From the NCBI RefSeq assembly GCF_002794255.1, contig NZ_PGGW01000060.1, positions 1-64,000 of the forward strand: a DNA stretch of 64,000 nucleotides, read 5' to 3'. The notes under the pieces were generated by a model. The model was not told the origin of the DNA. It was given only the letters and a program-made list of their open reading frames with translations, and did not search any database. Position numbers and translations under genes: made by a program. Shown one piece after another: positions 46,926-54,669 of this stretch. The stretch is from Streptomyces carminius (GTDB lineage: Bacteria; Actinomycetota; Actinomycetes; Streptomycetales; Streptomycetaceae). The first letter of the stretch is position 1, and every line of letters begins with the position of its first letter.

Positions 46926-47726
46926 ATGGATCTGCGGCTGGAGGGCAGACGCGCGCTGGTGACCGGGGCGAGCAGCGGACTCGGTGCGGAGATCGCCCGG
47001 GTACTGGCCGCCGAGGGCGCCTCGGTCGTCGTGCACGGGCGGGACGGGGCGAGAACGGCGGCGGTGGCCGCGTCCATCGCCGGCGGCGGGGGCGACGCCG
47101 CCGTCGCCCTCGGCGACCTGGCCACGCAGGACGGCGCGGACGCCGTGCGGGACGCGGTCGCCGCGAGCGGGCCGCCCGTGGACATCCTGGTCAACAACGC
47201 CGGCTCCTACGACACCACACTTACCTGGGAGACGACTCCGCCCGGGACATGGGCCGAGTCGTACAACGTCAACGTCATCGGCGCCGTGCGCATGATCCGG
47301 CGCTTCGTGCCCGGCATGCGGGAGCGCGGCTGGGGACGGGTGATCCAGATCGGCAGCGTCGTCGGCGCGCAGCCCCCGGCGGGCTACCCGCACTACTGCG
47401 CGGCCAGCGCCGCCCGGAACAACCTCGCCGTCTCCCTGGCGCACGAGTTGCGGGGATCCGGGGTGACGTCGAACGCGGTCGCGGCGGGCGGCTTCAGAAC
47501 TCCCCCGGTCACGACCCTGCTGGTCGAGACGGGCAGGCAACTCGGCTGGGGGGAGACCCTGGAGGAGATCGAACCGAGGGCCGTGGCCGCCTCCGGCTCC
47601 AACGACGTCGGCCGGCTGGGGCACCCGCGCGAGTGCGCCGACCTCGTCGCCTTCCTGGCCAGTCCGCGCGCGGCCTACATCACCGGGGCGGTCCTGCCGG
47701 TGGACGGCGGGCAGCGCCTGCACTGA
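46926..47726 (+). CDS. SDR family protein lacking the catalytic lysine
   Basis: Encodes 266 residues. It has the cofactor motif VTGASSGLGAEIARVLAAEG, NNAG at about 90-93, Asn115 and the catalytic-position Ser144 (QIGSVVG). Tyr157 is followed by CAAS, so Ser161 sits where the classical SDR lysine is expected (normally YxxxK). The rest, including the C-terminal SPRAAYITGAVLPVDGG, is normal. The change could abolish activity or shift it; a sequencing difference is possible. The ATG at 46926 has GGGGGGAGGAG close before it. The substrate is unknown. Confidence 0.88.
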   Translation: MDLRLEGRRALVTGASSGLGAEIARVLAAEGASVVVHGRDGARTAAVAASIAGGGGDAAVALGDLATQDGADAVRDAVAASGPPVDILVNNAGSYDTTLTWETTPPGTWAESYNVNVIGAVRMIRRFVPGMRERGWGRVIQIGSVVGAQPPAGYPHYCAASAARNNLAVSLAHELRGSGVTSNAVAAGGFRTPPVTTLLVETGRQLGWGETLEEIEPRAVAASGSNDVGRLGHPRECADLVAFLASPRAAYITGAVLPVDGGQRLH

Positions 47727-47798
47727 ACACGCGGCGGGGCATGGTTCCGGCGGCCCGGCCGCCTCCCGGTGTCAGTGGCGGCTGGGATGCTGCGAGGC

Positions 47799-48062
47799 AT
47801 GGACGAGCAGATCATGCGGGGCCGGGTGTACGGGGCGGAGCACGACGACCCCGGCCCGCGGCCGGGGCACGTGTACCGGGAGCTGGTCGGCGGCCCGCTG
47901 GACGGCCTGCTGCTGGACGTGACCGACTGGACGGGCGAGGAGCTGGCCCGGGGGGCGACGCTGCCCACCGAGCTCAACTCCTTCGGGGCCGGCGGCCGGG
48001 CGCAGTACGGGCCGCGGGAGACGGATCCGCAGCGCTGGGACTGGCGCGGCGACATACCCTGA
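47799..48062 (+). CDS. Small hypothetical protein
   Basis: Encodes 87 residues from ATG 47799 (MDEQIMRGRVYGAEHDDPGP), or 97 from ATG 47769; neither site is strong and the shorter form starts where the sequence becomes charged and protein-like. The core YRELVGGPLDGLLLDVTDW and the ending DPQRWDWRGDIP recur in Streptomyces proteins of unknown role. There are no membrane segments. It converges on the epoxide hydrolase gene. Confidence 0.65.
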   Translation: MDEQIMRGRVYGAEHDDPGPRPGHVYRELVGGPLDGLLLDVTDWTGEELARGATLPTELNSFGAGGRAQYGPRETDPQRWDWRGDIP

Positions 48063-48107
48063 GCGCCCGGTCCTACCCCTGACCCCGGCCCCGGTGCTGC
48101 CCGGCCG

Positions 48108-49244
48108 TCAGCGGACCTTGGCGAAGAACGCGCGCATGTCGGCCGCCAGGGCGTCCGGCCGGTCCATCGCGACGAAGTGGTGCCCCTCCGGGTTGTCCGC
48201 CGGCCAGTGCACGATCGTGTTGTGCCGCTCGGCGAGCCGGCGGAACGCGGGCATGCCGCTGTAGACCCCGGTCGGCACCGCCTTCTGGCCCCTGGGCCAG
48301 CCGAGTCCGCCGGGGGTGTCGTACATCGGCCAGGACGAGGACGCCCATGTCCCGGTGAACCAGTACAGGCTCACGTTCGTCAGGAACAGGTCGCGGTCGA
48401 TCACCTCGTCCAGCGGCTTGCCGGAGGCGTTGAACTCGTGGAACTTCTGCGCCATCCAGGCCAGTGCGGCCACCGGCGAGTCCTGCCAGCCGTACGCGAA
48501 GGTCTGCGGCGCCGCGCGCAGAAGCGCGTGGTGGTCCACGCCGTTCATCCAGTCCTGCCCCTGGAGCCACTCGTAGGCCGCCCGCTCCTCCCCGGTCATC
48601 TCCGGCACGTCCTCCTCCGTCGGGAAGCCGAGCCCGCCGAGGACGTAGACCCCGGCCACGTGCCCCGGGGCGGCCGCCGCCACCTCGGGCGCGATGTACG
48701 CACCGAGGTCCCCGCCCTGGACGCCGTAGCGGTCGTAGCCGAGCCGGTCCATCAGCCCGGCCCACATCCGTCCCACCCGGGCGGTGGTCCAGCCGGTCCC
48801 GCGCGGCGGCGCGGAGAAGGCGAAGCCGGGTACCGAGGGCACCACGACGTGGCACGCCGCAGCCGGGTCGCCGCCGTGCGCGCGGGGGTCGGTGAGCCGG
48901 CCGATCAGCTCGGCGAACTCCACGAAGGAGTTCGGCCAGCCGTGCGTGAGCAGGACCGGCAGGGCGCCGGGCTCGGCGGAGCGCACATGCAGGAAATGGA
49001 GTTCCTGTCCGTCGATCTCGGTGGTGAACTGCGGGAAGCCGTTGAGCCGCGCCTCGGCGCGGCGCCAGTCGTAGCCCTCGCGCCAGTACCGGGCCGTCTC
49101 CGCCAGCCAGGCCACGGGCACCCCCCGCTCCCAGCCCTCGCCGGGCAGCTGCCGGGGCAGGCGGGCGCGGGACAGCCGGTCGTGCAGCTCGTCCAGGTCC
49201 GGCTGGGGGATGTCGATGCGGAAGGGGCGGATCTCGTGGCCCAT
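48108..49244 (-). CDS. Epoxide hydrolase family alpha/beta hydrolase
   Basis: Encodes 378 residues. The N-terminal EHN domain (about 1-110) begins EIRPFRIDIPQPDLDELHDR. The alpha/beta core has the oxyanion HGWPNSFVEF, the nucleophilic Asp in YGVQGGDLGAYIA, the lid Tyr in NVSLYWFTGTWASSSWPM, and the catalytic His in NPEGHHFVAMD. The family opens epoxides or acts on juvenile-hormone-like esters in animals; the bacterial substrate is unknown. A 227-base divergent gap separates it from the MOSC gene. Confidence 0.9.
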   Translation of the reverse strand: MGHEIRPFRIDIPQPDLDELHDRLSRARLPRQLPGEGWERGVPVAWLAETARYWREGYDWRRAEARLNGFPQFTTEIDGQELHFLHVRSAEPGALPVLLTHGWPNSFVEFAELIGRLTDPRAHGGDPAAACHVVVPSVPGFAFSAPPRGTGWTTARVGRMWAGLMDRLGYDRYGVQGGDLGAYIAPEVAAAAPGHVAGVYVLGGLGFPTEEDVPEMTGEERAAYEWLQGQDWMNGVDHHALLRAAPQTFAYGWQDSPVAALAWMAQKFHEFNASGKPLDEVIDRDLFLTNVSLYWFTGTWASSSWPMYDTPGGLGWPRGQKAVPTGVYSGMPAFRRLAERHNTIVHWPADNPEGHHFVAMDRPDALAADMRAFFAKVR

Positions 49245-49471
49245 GGCCGGCTCCTCGTCGATCGGTCCGTCGGGCGGTGCCCGCCGTCCTTGCCGACGCT
49301 AGAAGGCGTACCGGTCAGCTCCTGTCCTCGTTCACGGAGCCCGCCGGACACCGGGCCCGGCTTGGCCGAAGTCGCCCCCCATATTTGTTTAACAGCAACA
49401 CAAAAGCGGGTACGGTCACACCCTCGGCAGGACTCCGTCCACGGACGACGGCAGGAGCAAGGGGGCGCTCG

Positions 49472-50014
49472 ATGAGCGGAACGGTCACGGCGGTCAGCAG
49501 CAACGAGGTCTACTCGTTCACCAAGCCGAACCGGGAGAGCATCACGCTGCTCGCCGGGCTCGGCGTCGAGGGGGACGTGCACGCGGGACAGACGGTCAAG
49601 CACCGCTCGCGTATCGCCAAGGACCCCACTGTGCCGAACCTGCGGCAGGTGCACCTCATCCACGAGGAGCTGTTCGACGAGGTCGGCGCGGCGGGCTTCA
49701 CGGTGCGGCCCGGCGAACTGGGCGAGAACATCACCACCCGCGGCATCGACCTGCTCGGCCTGCCCACCGGCACCCTGCTGCACCTCGGGGACGAGGCGGT
49801 CGTGGAGATCACCGGGCTGCGCAACCCGTGCTACCAGATCGACAACTTCCAGAAGGGCCTGCTGAAGCGGGTCGTGGGTCGCGACGCGGACGGCGGCCTC
49901 GTCCGCAAGGCCGGGATCATGGGCGTCGTCCGCACCGGCGGGGTGGTCCGCCCCGGCGACGCGATCAGCGTGGAACTCCCCGCCGAACCGCACCGCCCCC
50001 TCGCCCCGGTCTGA
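49472..50014 (+). CDS. MOSC domain-containing protein
   Basis: Encodes 180 residues from ATG 49472 with AGGAGCAAGGGGG before it. The MOSC beta-barrel (molybdenum cofactor sulfurase C-terminal type) shows GVEGDVHAG, the RPGELGENITTRGIDL motif and the sulfur-carrying Cys in ITGLRNPCYQIDNFQKGLL. Stand-alone MOSC proteins are thought to move sulfur or act in metal-cofactor chemistry; the exact role is unknown. It is flanked by a very long hairpin on its 3' side. Confidence 0.88.
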   Translation: MSGTVTAVSSNEVYSFTKPNRESITLLAGLGVEGDVHAGQTVKHRSRIAKDPTVPNLRQVHLIHEELFDEVGAAGFTVRPGELGENITTRGIDLLGLPTGTLLHLGDEAVVEITGLRNPCYQIDNFQKGLLKRVVGRDADGGLVRKAGIMGVVRTGGVVRPGDAISVELPAEPHRPLAPV

Positions 50015-50078
50015 GTCGCCGGAAAACGGGGACGTCGCTGACGCTCCCTGCCCGGTGTCCGGCGACCGCATCCGCGCC

Positions 50079-50135
50079 GGCCCCTGGAGGACGCCTTCGC
50101 GTCGGCGGCCGACGCGAAGGCGTCCTCCAGGGGCC
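50079..50135. terminator. Unusually long perfect hairpin between convergent genes
   Basis: The 25 bases at 50079-50103 are the exact reverse complement of 50111-50135, with a 7-base loop. It lies 64 bases past the MOSC stop and 104 bases past the XRE regulator stop, so it can end both transcripts. A mismatch-free 25-bp stem is longer than any other hairpin in the window. Confidence 0.85.
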
Positions 50136-50239
50136 CCGGCCACTCCGTCGCCCTCGCCTCCCGCGCCACCGGCAACCCGGCCGTGGTCCACCCCACGTCG
50201 CCCCCGCCGCGGCACCTCACGGCAGGAAGTGCTCCGGCA

Positions 50240-51118
50240 TCAGGCGGTCGAGCCGTCCGGCAGGCCCTGGCGCTCCGCCGCCCGCGTGAAGCGGTTCAGA
50301 CCGAGCGCGGCGAGCATGCGCAGCTTCTCGTGGCCTTCGGTGCCCGGTGCCGCGGTGAGAACGAGGAGCGTCTGGGACTGGTCCTCGGTGAACAGCGCCT
50401 GGCAGTCCACCTCGATCGCGCCGAGCTCGGGGTGGATCAGCGTCTTGCGGTCCGCGAACCGCTGCGCCACCTCGTGCCAGTCCCACAGCTCGGCGAACTC
50501 CGTGCTCGTCCTCCGCAACGTCCGGACGAGCACGTCGGCCCGCGACCGCGGGCCGCGCAGGCCGTACGAGGCACGCAGGCTGGCGACCTGGGCGCGGCTC
50601 TGCCGGTCCCAGTCGGCCTCGGGATAGTGCGCCCGCTCAGCGGGATCGGTGAACCAGCGGTAGACCCCGCTCCGGGCGAGACCCGTGTACCTCGACGCGT
50701 CCCCGAACAAGGCGGTGGCCATGGTGTTCTGCACCAGTGTCTCGGCCAGGTCACCCAGGATCAGCGCCGGAGAGTCGTCGAGGCGGTCCAACACGCGCAG
50801 CAGTGCGGGGGCGACGTGCGGCGCGGCCGACAGGGACGCCGGTGCGTGGTGTCCGGCGATCCGGTACAGGTAGTCGCGCTCGTCGGCGGTCAGCCGCAGG
50901 GCACGGGTGAGCGAGGCCAGCATCTGCACGCTGGGTTGCGGACCGCGCCGCTGCTCCAGCCGCGTGTAGTAGTCGGTCGACATCACGGCGAGGGAGGCGA
51001 CCTCCTCACGCCGCAGGCCCTGCGTCCGCCGGCGCGCGCCCGGGGGAAGGGCGACGTCCTCCGGGCGCAGTGCCTCGCGGCGGCGGCGCAGGAAATCTGC
51101 CAGTGCTGCACGGTCCAT
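50240..51118 (-). CDS. XRE-family regulator with MmyB-like ligand-binding domain
   Basis: Encodes 292 residues from ATG 51118. The N-terminal helix-turn-helix is RRTQGLRREEVASLAVMSTD and the following YYTRLEQRRGPQPSVQML; the rest is the MmyB/PAS-like domain with LVQNTMATALFGD and RWFTDPAERAHYPEADWD, typical of a large Streptomyces regulator group that binds fatty-acid-like ligands. It is divergent from an SDR gene 101 bases away, and these pairs are usually regulator and target. Confidence 0.9.
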   Translation of the reverse strand: MDRAALADFLRRRREALRPEDVALPPGARRRTQGLRREEVASLAVMSTDYYTRLEQRRGPQPSVQMLASLTRALRLTADERDYLYRIAGHHAPASLSAAPHVAPALLRVLDRLDDSPALILGDLAETLVQNTMATALFGDASRYTGLARSGVYRWFTDPAERAHYPEADWDRQSRAQVASLRASYGLRGPRSRADVLVRTLRRTSTEFAELWDWHEVAQRFADRKTLIHPELGAIEVDCQALFTEDQSQTLLVLTAAPGTEGHEKLRMLAALGLNRFTRAAERQGLPDGSTA

Positions 51119-51219
51119 GGTGCCGATTGTCGTCCGCTGCCGGTGGGCAAGCCAGGGATCACCGGTCCCCCGATAACCGCTCTCTGCACCCGCGGCTGCG
51201 GTCCGGTGACGATCGGGAC

Positions 51220-51984
51220 ATGAACCTCTCCGGAAACACCGTCTTCATCCCCGGCTCCACGAGCGGCATCGGTCTCGCCCTCGCCCTGGAGCTGCAGGCC
51301 AGGGGCAACACCGTCATCGTCGGCGGTCGGCGCGCCGAGTCGCTGGCCCGGATCGCCGCCGAGTACCCCGGCATCGACACCGTGCAGATCGACACGGCGG
51401 ACCCGGCGAGCATCGCCTCCGCCGCGAAGCAGGTACTGGCCGGCCACCCCGGCCTCAACGTCCTCGTGACGATGGCCGGTGTCATGCAGGTCGAGGACTG
51501 GCGCGACCCGGCCGCCTTCCTCACCTCCGCCGAGACGACAGTGACGACGAACCTGCTCGGTCCGATCCGGCTCATCGCCGCTTTCGTCGAGCATCTGCGG
51601 GCGCAGCCGGACGCCACGATCATGACCGTCTCCTCGGGTCTGGCGTTCACACCCTTCAAGCCCACGCCGAGCTACAACGCGTCGAAGGCCGCGATCCACA
51701 TGCTCAGCGAGTCGATCCGGCTGCAACTCGCCGACACCTCGGTGCGCATCGTGGAACTCGAACCGCCGGCCGTGCGCACCACGCTGCTGCCCGGACTCGA
51801 GGAGAACGAGAGCGCCATGCCGCTCGACGAGTTCATCACGGAGGTCGTCGGCCTGCTCGAAGCAGAACCCGACGCCAAGGAGATCCAGGTCGAGCGCGTG
51901 AAGTTCCTGCGCTACGGCGAGGCCCGCGGCGACTACGACCAGGTCGTCGAGGCGATCAACGGCCACGCTGCACAAGGAAATTGA
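51220..51984 (+). CDS. SDR family oxidoreductase (DltE-like)
   Basis: Encodes 254 residues from ATG 51220. The cofactor motif IPGSTSGIGLALALELQARG, the Ser in TVSSGLAFTPF and Tyr/Lys in SYNASKAAIHMLSES are intact. The pattern, including PPAVRTTLLPGLEENESAMP, matches the DltE-type SDRs often found beside XRE/MmyB regulators. The substrate is unknown. The first bases after its stop form a stable hairpin. It is the likely target of the divergent regulator. Confidence 0.9.
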   Translation: MNLSGNTVFIPGSTSGIGLALALELQARGNTVIVGGRRAESLARIAAEYPGIDTVQIDTADPASIASAAKQVLAGHPGLNVLVTMAGVMQVEDWRDPAAFLTSAETTVTTNLLGPIRLIAAFVEHLRAQPDATIMTVSSGLAFTPFKPTPSYNASKAAIHMLSESIRLQLADTSVRIVELEPPAVRTTLLPGLEENESAMPLDEFITEVVGLLEAEPDAKEIQVERVKFLRYGEARGDYDQVVEAINGHAAQGN

Positions 51985-52034
51985 CCGCACTGGCTGCAGC
52001 ACCACCTCAACAGCAGGTGCTGCAGCCAGTGCGG
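51985..52034 (+). terminator. Hairpin terminator after the DltE-like SDR gene
   Basis: Nineteen-base perfect arms (CCGCACTGGCTGCAGCACC at 51985-52003 and its complement at 52016-52034) with a 12-base loop, directly after the stop codon. Confidence 0.85.
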
Positions 52035-52311
52035 ACCGCGAGGTCCCAATGTCTGGACCAGGGTCCAGCAGTTCCGGGTGTCCACCTCCCTCGGCAACCC
52101 GGCGATCATCTCCATCGCCGGCCCGGACCTCCGTCCTCAGACGGCCTGGGCTATCGCGACCTCCATGGCCACTGCTTCTTGAAACGTCGTCACAAACATT
52201 CATGATCACGGTGGCCACACCTGTGCCCCCACCCGGCCCCATAGGTAGCTGACCAGCGCGAACACCGGAAATACAGCTGCCGTGCCTGACCCATCGGGCG
52301 CATCTCCAGCC
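52035..52311. other. Coding-like remnant and spacer at the edge of the variable island
   Basis: No complete gene is present. The + strand frame from 52038 to 52182 reads VQQFRVSTSLGNPAIISIAG and ends at a TGA, with high third-position GC, but has no usable start, so it looks like the 3' end of a lost gene. I do not recognise it. To its right the DNA becomes more A/T-rich and the composition stays altered to about 55.9 kb. Confidence 0.35.
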
Positions 52312-52770
52312 TCAAATCCCCATGAGCAACGCGATCACGCCCAGGACCAGCGCCACCACCGCTGCGGCCTCAGAGGCCCAGTCCCGTCGGAACTCCGTAC
52401 ACACCTCGCCTGTGTCCTCGCCCTCCGGCAACTCCCTCAGACGGCTCCTGACCTCCCGCGCCGCCCGCTCGGAACTCCGCACAAAGTGATCGACGACAGA
52501 CGCGCCGAAAGCCGTCGGCCGCAACTCCTCGCCGTCCGTCAGTTCAATCACCAGAGCCCCGCCCTCACTGTCCACCGCACGCACGGCCCCGTAGGGCACA
52601 TGCCACACCCTCAGTGGATCTATCACTGAAAGCGCGGAAACCCCGAGAACAATCCGGGATCCCATAATCCTCCGGAACAACACGATGAGCCCCGCGCAGA
52701 GAGCAACCGCCAGGACAGGACCACCCCCTTGCCCCTTGCCCCTTGCCCCTTGCCCCTTGCCCCTTGCCAA
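52312..52770 (-). CDS. PH-like-domain membrane protein, N-terminally damaged paralogue of the 54.7-kb gene
   Basis: The open frame gives 152 residues but starts only at a TTG inside a 7-bp repeat. It has a membrane segment (VLAVALCAGLIVLFRR), a beta-rich middle (LGVSALSVIDPLRVWHVPYG, then TAFGASVVDHF) and a C-terminal helix VVALVLGVIALLMGI. By eye it aligns from the second membrane segment onward with the 54670-55221 protein: both have LG..L.VV.PLR, VP, AFG.S.VD.F and a C-terminal hydrophobic end. The expected first membrane segment is missing. A TTG at 52811 with GGGGGGAGGA upstream begins MSFWDEGGRDRPYLW but is out of frame with six repeat units. It is probably an off-phase or decayed gene. 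Confidence 0.6.
   Translation of the reverse strand: MARGKGQGARGKGQGGGPVLAVALCAGLIVLFRRIMGSRIVLGVSALSVIDPLRVWHVPYGAVRAVDSEGGALVIELTDGEELRPTAFGASVVDHFVRSSERAAREVRSRLRELPEGEDTGEVCTEFRRDWASEAAAVVALVLGVIALLMGI
52725..52768 (-). repeat. Six tandem copies of a 7-bp unit at the start of the PH-like gene
   Basis: CCCCTTG (plus-strand view) is repeated six times from 52725 to 52766, followed by CC. All three frames through the repeat are free of stops. Seven is not a multiple of three, so a change of one unit shifts the reading frame. From the numbers, gain of one unit or loss of two joins the TTG at 52811 to the PH-like domain, and gain of two or loss of one joins the ATG at 52798. Confidence 0.95.
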
Positions 52771-53081
52771 AGGTAAGGGCGATCACGGCCACCCTCATCC
52801 CAAAAGCTCAAAAAATTCCTCCCCCCAATGGATCACTGGATACGACCTGCGACGCAACACAACTCCTTCCAGCGACTCACCTGCACCAATCATTCAAGCC
52901 CCCAGGCCCATAAAAAATGACCGGCACTCTGACATAGAGCAGAGAGCTCACGGCCCCTCACGCAGAGAACTCACGACCATTCAACCATGCCCACCAGGTG
53001 AACATTTCGGAACGACCCACCAAAATCAGGAAGCACGGGCAAGAAAATCGAAATGCTCACTCTTGCAAAAAGTTCAGAAAT

Positions 53082-53351
53082 TCAACAAGGGTGCCAGTGG
53101 AGCCGAAGACGAACATGAGAAAGCCGAATATTCGAATCGTCCGGGGAGCGAGGACCACCAGTCAAACTTTTCGCACTTTCCTCCAGCCTGAAGTACAGAA
53201 AGCCTGACACCCCTCTAAAGTCAACCGCAAGGACCAGGCCAAGAATCGCCAACACAAAAGGAAATAAAAATAGGTAAAGTGACTCACCAGTCAACTCTCC
53301 ACCCCCTCGAAGTCGTGGCGGCTGCTGCGCAGGCTGCGCTGTCCGCGCCAC
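53082..53351 (-). CDS. Small single-pass membrane protein
   Basis: Encodes 89 residues from GTG 53351, with GAGGAGG 12 bases before; a TTG at 53363 is too close to that site. A single membrane helix, YLFLFPFVLAILGLVLAV, lies at about 25-42, followed by a basic tail. The codon use includes a TTA leucine at 53265-53267, the rare codon read by the bldA tRNA. It begins 26 bases after the 53377 gene stop on the same strand. It has no recognisable family, and the tail may be altered by a frameshift. Confidence 0.55.
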   Translation of the reverse strand: MARTAQPAQQPPRLRGGGELTGESLYLFLFPFVLAILGLVLAVDFRGVSGFLYFRLEESAKSLTGGPRSPDDSNIRLSHVRLRLHWHPC

Positions 53352-53376
53352 CGACCTGATCAAAGCCTCCTCACCC

Positions 53377-54057
53377 TCAAGGCGAAAAGGGCTTGGACGC
53401 TGTAAGCTCAGAGAAAAAACTCACCTGATCTTGATCGCTTGAGTTCGCCTCCCTGAAGGAGCCGGCGGGCCACACTACGTTGGCGCCGATCCATGGCACG
53501 ACGACTTCTCCATCGCGTAGATTTCCCATCAGCAGAGACTCACCGACAGGTCTCGGGAGGTCACGGAAGTACTGGCGCACCGGTCCATAAGAAAGCCTCA
53601 GACAACCCATCGGGCCCGCGTCTTCTCCCTCTTCATCTTCGCCCGGAAAGAAAACAAGCCATGGGGAAGATGACGTATGACTGTGCAACAGCACATACCG
53701 GACGCGCACCCCGGATTTCCGCCTGGCGGCTCTTGCCAAGCGGAAGGCGCGCCGAGAACCATTCGCGGCGAAGACCGCAGCAGAAAACGTCAGCAGAGGC
53801 AAGAGGAAGATCCAGATGGGAACGTCCACCTGGGGATGCTGCACTCTTGTGAGTAAAGCCGCTCCGTTCAAGGCGAGCACTCCTGTGAGGACCGGGAGGT
53901 GCCCTGCACGCCGAAGACCACGTACACGCCACCACACGACCTTGCGGACGTCCGCCTCCGGCTGCATCGTCCCCTCTGTGATTCCCCGCCCTTCAGCCTG
54001 CTGTACCGCGGCCCGGGCCATCGCCCCATAACTCAGCCCTGCGGAATCACCTTCCAC
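53377..54057 (-). CDS. Two-pass membrane protein with C-terminal soluble domain
   Basis: Encodes 226 residues from GTG 54057, chosen for GGAGCGAGGA and a 15-base gap from the upstream stop. Later Met starts at 54021 and 53967 are possible. Two membrane segments (LPVLTGVLALNGAALLTRV and IWIFLLPLLTFSAAVFAANG) are followed by a basic linker and a beta-rich domain from about 125 (VRVRYVLLHSHTSSSPWLVF, later DLPRPVGESLLMGNL). I do not recognise a family. Its place among small membrane proteins behind an RHS gene suggests an immunity or accessory role; this is inference. Confidence 0.62.
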   Translation of the reverse strand: MEGDSAGLSYGAMARAAVQQAEGRGITEGTMQPEADVRKVVWWRVRGLRRAGHLPVLTGVLALNGAALLTRVQHPQVDVPIWIFLLPLLTFSAAVFAANGSRRAFRLARAARRKSGVRVRYVLLHSHTSSSPWLVFFPGEDEEGEDAGPMGCLRLSYGPVRQYFRDLPRPVGESLLMGNLRDGEVVVPWIGANVVWPAGSFREANSSDQDQVSFFSELTASKPFSP

Positions 54058-54072
54058 TCCCGTCCTCGCTCC

Positions 54073-54486
54073 TCATCTCCGACCAGCGCTCGGTGGCATC
54101 TTGATCGTGCGTATCACCAGGTCGGCATCAGCCTCTCCGAGAAGGAACCGGATCTGATCCCCCGACTCCAAGTTCCATACCAGCGTTACGAGACCAGTAC
54201 GCCAACTCGGGTCACAGTGAAGACTTTCAGCTTGGGGTATTTCCAGTACACCGCTTTTGACGCTCGAGAAGGAGATGCTTCCGTCTTGCCCGAGGAGAAA
54301 CTTCCCGTAGACGAAGCGAGACTTTCCCACGCCCTTTTCCCAGGAGATCCTGCAAGGTGCCTTCACATGCCCCGACTGGACGATCTCCAGACTTCGACCT
54401 AGGGCGCGTCGATTCACTACCTTTCGAGCCACCGCACCCGCCACAAGGCCAGTCATCAAAAAAACAACTATTTCTAGACCGCCCAT
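54073..54486 (-). CDS. Single-pass membrane protein with DUF2550/PH-like domain
   Basis: Encodes 137 residues from ATG 54486 (MGGLEIVVFLMTGLVAGAVA, one membrane helix). The rest is beta-rich: KAPCRISWEKGVGKSRFVYG, then SISFSSVKSGVLEIPQAES and TLVWNLESGDQIRFLLGEAD. The layout of helix plus compact beta domain resembles DUF2550 proteins, a PH-like fold, but the match is by eye only. GGAAAG precedes the start. It lies after a strong terminator and is first of a probable three-gene unit with the 53377 and 53082 genes. Confidence 0.6.
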   Translation of the reverse strand: MGGLEIVVFLMTGLVAGAVARKVVNRRALGRSLEIVQSGHVKAPCRISWEKGVGKSRFVYGKFLLGQDGSISFSSVKSGVLEIPQAESLHCDPSWRTGLVTLVWNLESGDQIRFLLGEADADLVIRTIKMPPSAGRR

Positions 54487-54582
54487 AAGGGTTCACTTTC
54501 CAAGTTTCAACACAGTCAGACTTTCTGGGACTTCAAAGCTGAGAGGGCGGAGGTATTTGCGGACTCAGCGCGTGGTGACGCA

Positions 54583-54625
54583 GTCACCCTATTCCGCCTT
54601 GCGGCGCAGGGCGGAATAGGGTGAC
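54583..54625 (-). terminator. Hairpin terminator after the RHS-linked membrane gene
   Basis: Perfect 16-bp arms (GTCACCCTATTCCGCC at 54583-54598 and its complement at 54610-54625) with an 11-base loop, 45 bases past the stop of the 54670 gene. It separates the RHS plus first small gene from the three genes downstream. Confidence 0.85.
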
Positions 54626-54669
54626 AACAGTCGCTCGCCTCACGCCACACTCAACACCTCCCAGCAATT

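Noticed and set aside
49380..49405. TTTGT...ACAAA imperfect palindrome upstream of the MOSC gene as an operator
   Set aside because: The arms are only five bases and no matching site or regulator is nearby; probably just an A/T-rich promoter patch.
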